Shown in pieces: positions 59,876 through 64,000 of a stretch of DNA of 64,000 nt (positions are counted from its first letter, which is position 1; each line of letters starts with the position of its first letter). The DNA comes from Saxidomus purpurata (taxonomy: Eukaryota > Mollusca > Bivalvia > Venerida > Veneridae): positions 34,268,122 to 34,332,121 of the forward strand of contig JAFMSR010000015.1 in the NCBI GenBank assembly GCA_022818135.1, in the 5' to 3' direction. The translations under genes were made by a program, and so were the position numbers. Under the pieces are notes generated by a model. It ran no database searches. It saw nothing but the letters and a program-made list of their open reading frames with translations, and was not told where the DNA came from.

Positions 59876-60892
59876 TTTTCTATAATAGCTGCAAAGGCCT
59901 ACAAATTGACGAATTTGTTAGCATTTTCTGGTCTTGGCCACTTTGCAATACTTTTGGTCTTTTCAGGGCATGCTTCAATTCCGCTCTCACTGACCTTATG
60001 ACCAAGGAAGCTGACAGATTTCTGGAAAAAAACAGCATTTGTTTGGGCTAAGTTTGAGATTTGCTTGTCTCAGTCGTTCGAACATTTGTCCTAAGTGTTT
60101 GATGTGATCCTCAAAACTGCAGGAATAGCACTAGAGATCATCAAGGTAGACAAGACAGATTTCATAGTTAAGTCCTAGTAGAACGTATTCCATAAGACGT
60201 TAAAAAACTGCAAGGCTTGTAGCCATCCCAAAAGGCATTACCTTCCATTGGTAGGTTTCTCTTCCTATGCTGAAACAAGTCTTTCGTCGATCTTTTTCTG
60301 CTAGAGATACCTGATGGTATGCCTTTTAGCAATCCATGCTAGAGAAATATTTTTTATTTGCTAAGGATTCTAGTGATTGGTCTATCCTAGGTAACGGGTG
60401 TGAATCAAATTTAACTCTTGCATTGACCTTGCGAAAATCTATAGACATCCTTACAGATTTGCCAGGTTTTGGTACCATAACTGCAGGAGATAACCAAGGT
60501 CTTTTTGCTGGTTCTATCAAACCTTGTTTTAATATTTTGTGTATTTCTTCTTCAACTACTTTTCTTTTTGCATTTGGAGTTCTTACTGGTAGACTGTCAC
60601 CAGTCTCAATGGTGTATTCTACCAAGTTGGTTCTGCCAAGGTCATCTTCTGATTTTGAAAATACATCTTGGTAGTCAACAAGTAATTTCTTAAATTGTGC
60701 TTGACGTTTAGTCTGTAGAACATTGCTGAAATACTTCAGTAAGATGGTTTGGTAACATATAAGTTTCAAAGCTAGACCCCGGACTAGTTTGTGTACAGTA
60801 TACTTCAATGTCAAAATTTTCCTTAACTGGTTGTAGTGTGGCAATTTTTGTATTTTTGTGGACCAGTTTTGGTGTATGATTGAAGTTTGCAA
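59876..60892 (-). pseudogene. Gypsy reverse transcriptase domain
   Basis: In order: PNAKRKVVEEEIHKILKQGL, SPAVMVPKPGKSVRMSIDFR, HPLPRIDQSLESL, KVMPFGMATS and the catalytic YLDDL (YLDD codons at 60137-60148). The usual fingers and palm motifs are therefore present in sequence. Stops occur right after FSSMDC (about 60325), before RLMEYV and just after YLDDL, and small frameshifts lie near 60030 and 59920. The copy cannot make enzyme. Motif wording is closest to the integrase-bearing fragment at 13886, so both belong to one lineage. Confidence 0.9.
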
Positions 60893-61490
60893 GTCTGATG
60901 GGTATTAGTCCTTCGTTTGGATGTAACAAAGATGTTGCAGCCAATACTTCATGGTTTTCAACAAATGTAGTATGTGATTCCACAAGTCCATAATGTTCAG
61001 GGTTGAAACTTGATGATAACCGACCAGTGGTTATAACTTCAGTTTCAGGTGGAATTTCAACATATACAGTAACTGTGATGTAACAGGGATGGTTTTTGTT
61101 TACTACGCTAAAATAATAAATATTTTCTCCATTGAGTTTCATACATTGGTAATCAAGGAGTAGTTCACACTTTTGTGATGTAATAAAATCTCTGCCTAGA
61201 ATACCTTCTTGCTGTATATCAGCAATAAATGTGGGGATGTCGAATGTTTGTTCACCTATTCACCTTGACAATAGCTCTGCCGTGAAAAGGAGCTTTATCA
61301 CCGGTTACACCAAGTAATTGTGCATTTACAGGGGTGATTTTAGGCTTGAATTCTTTTGGCAATTTGTCTATTATTTTCTTCTGTAATATAGTTATTTTTG
61401 AGCCAGTGTCAATTAACATTTTAATAGGTTGGTTTTGTACTACGGTTGGTAGAAAATATCCTTCTTTACATGGAAGTTCTGTATCATTTA
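60893..61490 (-). pseudogene. Gypsy aspartic protease and linker
   Basis: KMLIDTGSKITIL carries the active-site Asp-Thr-Gly (codons at 61402-61410), followed by AQLLGVTGDKAPF and, after a frameshift near 61258, GILGRDFITSQKCELLLDY, the conserved ILGRDF flap-side motif. A linker of about 140 residues (61142-60708) leads to reverse transcriptase. The protease would cleave the Gag-Pol polyprotein. Confidence 0.85.
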
Positions 61491-62736
61491 ATATGTGTGG
61501 CCCTGATTGTTCTGTTTTCCTGTAGGCCTCCAGAAAGACTTGTTCTCGTTTCCCGAAATATTGTTTGTTGGTCTGTTGTGAGCGTAAGTAGATGAGGACA
61601 TATTACCTCTAGGCTCAGGGTTTGTATGTTGAAAGTTTGTTCTTCTAGATCTATGATGTTCTGTGTTAAATTCTGGTCTTGAAAGGTTGTTACGTGTGGA
61701 TGGCATAGGGCGTTGAGGTGTTCTTGGATTGTAAACCTTTTGGAAATTGGTGAGTTAGTTTTTCAAGGGAATTACATATGGTTTCAAGTTTTATCTTGGT
61801 TTTCCTATAAATTTTTTTTTTATCCTGGTTTTTGTAATTGTTTGTCATCTGCTATAGTAGCAACTGTGATGCTTTGGTGTCGTTGTTGATCTGCTGTCCT
61901 AAATGTCTCTCGTCGAATAGCAGTTTGTTCAGCTTCTGATAGGGTCTTCACATTTGCTTCGCGTAGTTTGATTCTCATCTCTGCAGTCTGTAAGGCATCA
62001 ATAAAGCAGTCTATGGCAATAGTCTCGGTCCACTGTGCAGGAGCTTCTGGGTAAGCTTGGAGAGTTAATTGTTTTATACTACGAGCTAGTTCTGAGATCT
62101 CTTCTCCTTCCTTTCGTACTCTTGTACGTAATTGGGTTCTAAAGACTTCAACTTTATTTACACATCCGTATCATTCAGTTAATTTCTTGACATTTGTAAG
62201 TTCTGTGAGGAGTGATCGGGCACTGTCAGTTAAGGAGCTGGCTAGGTACAACCCAGTAGCTGTGTATTCCCAATGATTGATTTCGCAACAAATATTAAAT
62301 GAGTTGAGAAACTCAAAAAAATCTTCTTTCCCATCAAATTTAGGTGGATTTATTGTCATGTGTGTTTTCTTCTCAGGAAATCTGGATTTATTTAGCTTGG
62401 GGAAGTCAACTTCAAGATCAGGTGTTTCGTCTCTACAGTCATATAAAGAGGAGTCTGAAGTACCTGTTTTGGCAGCTGATGGGGTTTGTTCTGTTTCAAT
62501 TTATTTAACTCTGTCTCTAGTATCAAGAGTCTGCTTCTAGTTTCTTCAGATTCACTGGTGAGTGTCATCAGGCTGTCTGTTATTTTAGCTGTTATGTGTT
62601 CAATCTTCTTTTCTAAATTATCCATCTGATGTGTGTCTGTTGTCATATATATTTCATCGGTTTCGGGATGATGGTTGTCACTCACATCACGATATTCTTC
62701 AGTATCTAGTTGTGAATCTTGATCTGAGGTCTCCAT
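61491..62736 (-). pseudogene. Gypsy gag region, broken
   Basis: It starts METSDQDSQLDTEEYRDVSD at 62736, with a coiled-coil-like part (KIEHITAKITDSLM). After a frameshift near 62385 it continues INPPKFDGKEDFFEFLNSF, the capsid-like start. An in-frame TGA follows LTNVKKLTE (about 62170), then VEVFRTQLRTRVRKEGEE and FIDALQTAEMRIKLREA. The last part, after further shifts, is basic (EHHRSRRTNFQH) with no CCHC zinc knuckle visible. Capsid assembly and RNA binding are the expected roles. Confidence 0.8.
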
Positions 62737-63400
62737 GTGAACAGTTACTTCAATTGGTTGACTTCAATCTAACGTAAATGGAAGTAATATAACAAGTTGA
62801 TTACAATGTACATAAACATTTGCTTTAACATTTTGTTATACAACATATATATGTTGGTACATAACATGTGATAAGTACTCTCTCACACCTCACATCCATT
62901 CTTAATTTTCAGGCGATGGCAGGAAGGGTCAACAGTGCTGTAGGTTTGAGTCTTGGTTATGGTGAAGGTGTTCTTTCACCACTTGAGACCTAAAGAACAG
63001 CAGGAACCTGCCTAGTCTATCCCAAATGGCCGAAGTTAATCTGGTCAAGATTGTTGTACGTATTCTACATTCCTGGCCAGATGGTCAATTGTAAAGTCAT
63101 ACAAGACGCTTTATGTATTGCATTGTATATATATAAATTACATGTTTATGTAAAAATAAAATTTTCCATCAGTAATAGTCTCGTGTTATACTTTGGGTTG
63201 GTGTTATATCGGGTAAGGTAGTGGAGAAGTTGACTAATCAAAGTGGAGACTTTTGCTAATGGGTACATCAGAGATGGAGAGATCTGGATATCATGAAATT
63301 GAAGACCTTGGTCTTACAATGATTTTTATTTTTCTTCCATAACCTGTTGATTTTATAGCTGTGCTGGTTCGAGTGGTAATTTCTACAGTCACTATTATCT
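62737..63400 (-). other. 5' untranslated leader of the gypsy element
   Basis: About 660 bases between the primer-binding site and the gag start, without a notable open frame. Packaging and splice-donor signals would lie here but cannot be identified by eye. Confidence 0.6.
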
Positions 63401-63415
63401 GCACTTCTGATGCCA
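63401..63415 (-). promoter_or_regulatory. Primer-binding site of the gypsy element
   Basis: The minus strand reads TGGCATCAGAAGTGC two bases after the LTR end GTAACA. A TGG start matches the CCA end of a tRNA primer. The tRNA identity was not determined. Confidence 0.75.
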
Positions 63416-63417
63416 GT

Positions 63418-64000
63418 TGTTACGCCGGCGGAGAGCCTGCCAGTCCCCGGGTACAATATTGACATAGTAGAATATGCGAGTATAATAGTTCTTCTTAGAG
63501 GAATCCTTTAAAGAGTCCTGTAGTGAAAATTCTTGTAGATTAAGTTGTAGTCAGGATAGTTTAAGTCAGGGAGAAAGCCGATGGACAGTTTACACACCTT
63601 TTATTCTCTCGCTGATTCATGAACAAATCAACATCTTGTACATAGATCTATGCAACATTTACACAGCATTTCTCAATACATGTATAGAATAGAATGGATA
63701 TACATGCATAACAAGATTGTAGTTTAAAAAGGGATTCTATCTAGAAACCACTCCAGTTGATGGGGACTGTTTATTTCTGTCATAATTTGGCTGAAGTTCA
63801 TCTTTTAAGAATAATATATTTCTAAGGAGCTTTGGACTCATTTTATTTATGATATATGGTCATTTGATGAATCTAGGTACTACCTCTCCAGATGGAAAAA
63901 AACTATCAGCGATAGTGAATAGAGGTGTTAACTCTTCAAGATGGACAATACAATTGACCACAGTCCCAGGAAATATTGGAGTTTATCTACCTAAAGGTCA
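63418..64000 (-). mobile_element. 5' LTR of the gypsy element, cut by the window end
   Basis: The left edge reads TGTTACGCCGGCGG (the minus-strand LTR end ...GTAACA) next to the primer-binding site. From 63698 it matches 52762 onward. The copies differ by about a dozen substitutions over about 300 bases, so the insertion is not recent. The remaining ~450 bases lie outside the window. Confidence 0.85.

Overview
This is animal nuclear DNA, most likely from a bivalve mollusc. It is AT-rich, has no bacterial gene layout, and shows intron-like exon fragments, tRNA-derived SINE heads, (CA)n microsatellites, an 86-bp satellite and many eroded mobile elements. The bivalve call rests on remembered resemblance of repeats starting AGCTCACC and of tandem arrays carrying TGACCTTGACCTTTGACC to repeats common in bivalves; no database was searched. 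Two 500-base runs of N (18244-18743 and 51001-51500) are assembly gaps.

Layout. 1-7015: a hairpin, a 47-bp minisatellite, a CA array and about 32 units of an 86-bp satellite. 7016-13200: quiet DNA plus three non-autonomous repeats and a SINE head. 13886-33240: a nested repeat zone with a broken Ty3/gypsy integrase fragment, a duplicated ~1.6-kb block, the 3' end of a reverse-transcriptase-type retroelement (18744-19855) and many severely 5'-truncated copies of its tail, foldback elements and TTAA-flanked elements, and a pogo-like transposase relic. 33772-35283: exons of an unrecognised minus-strand gene. 35383-42163: mostly featureless DNA with a SINE and a well-defined 1.26-kb DNA transposon with 9-bp target duplications. 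43527-46390: a frameshifted SGNH-hydrolase-domain gene and a small Crypton-like relic ending in a near-perfect hairpin. 47163-50510: exons of a DUF7869-like gene. 52762-64000: one Ty3/gypsy LTR retrotransposon on the minus strand, running off the window.

The most interesting object is that gypsy element. Reading on the minus strand there is a 5' LTR (from 63418 upward), a primer-binding site, gag, protease, reverse transcriptase, RNase H, integrase, then a third coding region (57240 to 55332) before the polypurine tract and 3' LTR. The third region encodes, in pieces, a cysteine-rich zinc-binding N-terminus, a long Asn/Lys/Gln-rich stretch and a C-terminal BTB/T1 (KCTD-type) domain. An adaptor domain in the env position of a gypsy element is something I do not recognise from described elements. 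The copy is dead: it has several stops and frameshifts, and its LTRs differ by about a dozen substitutions over about 300 aligned bases.

No complete, clearly functional host gene is visible. Frameshifts in homopolymers and implausible poly-T/poly-C blocks (52206-52760, 59203-59366) suggest that part of the damage may be consensus error rather than biology.
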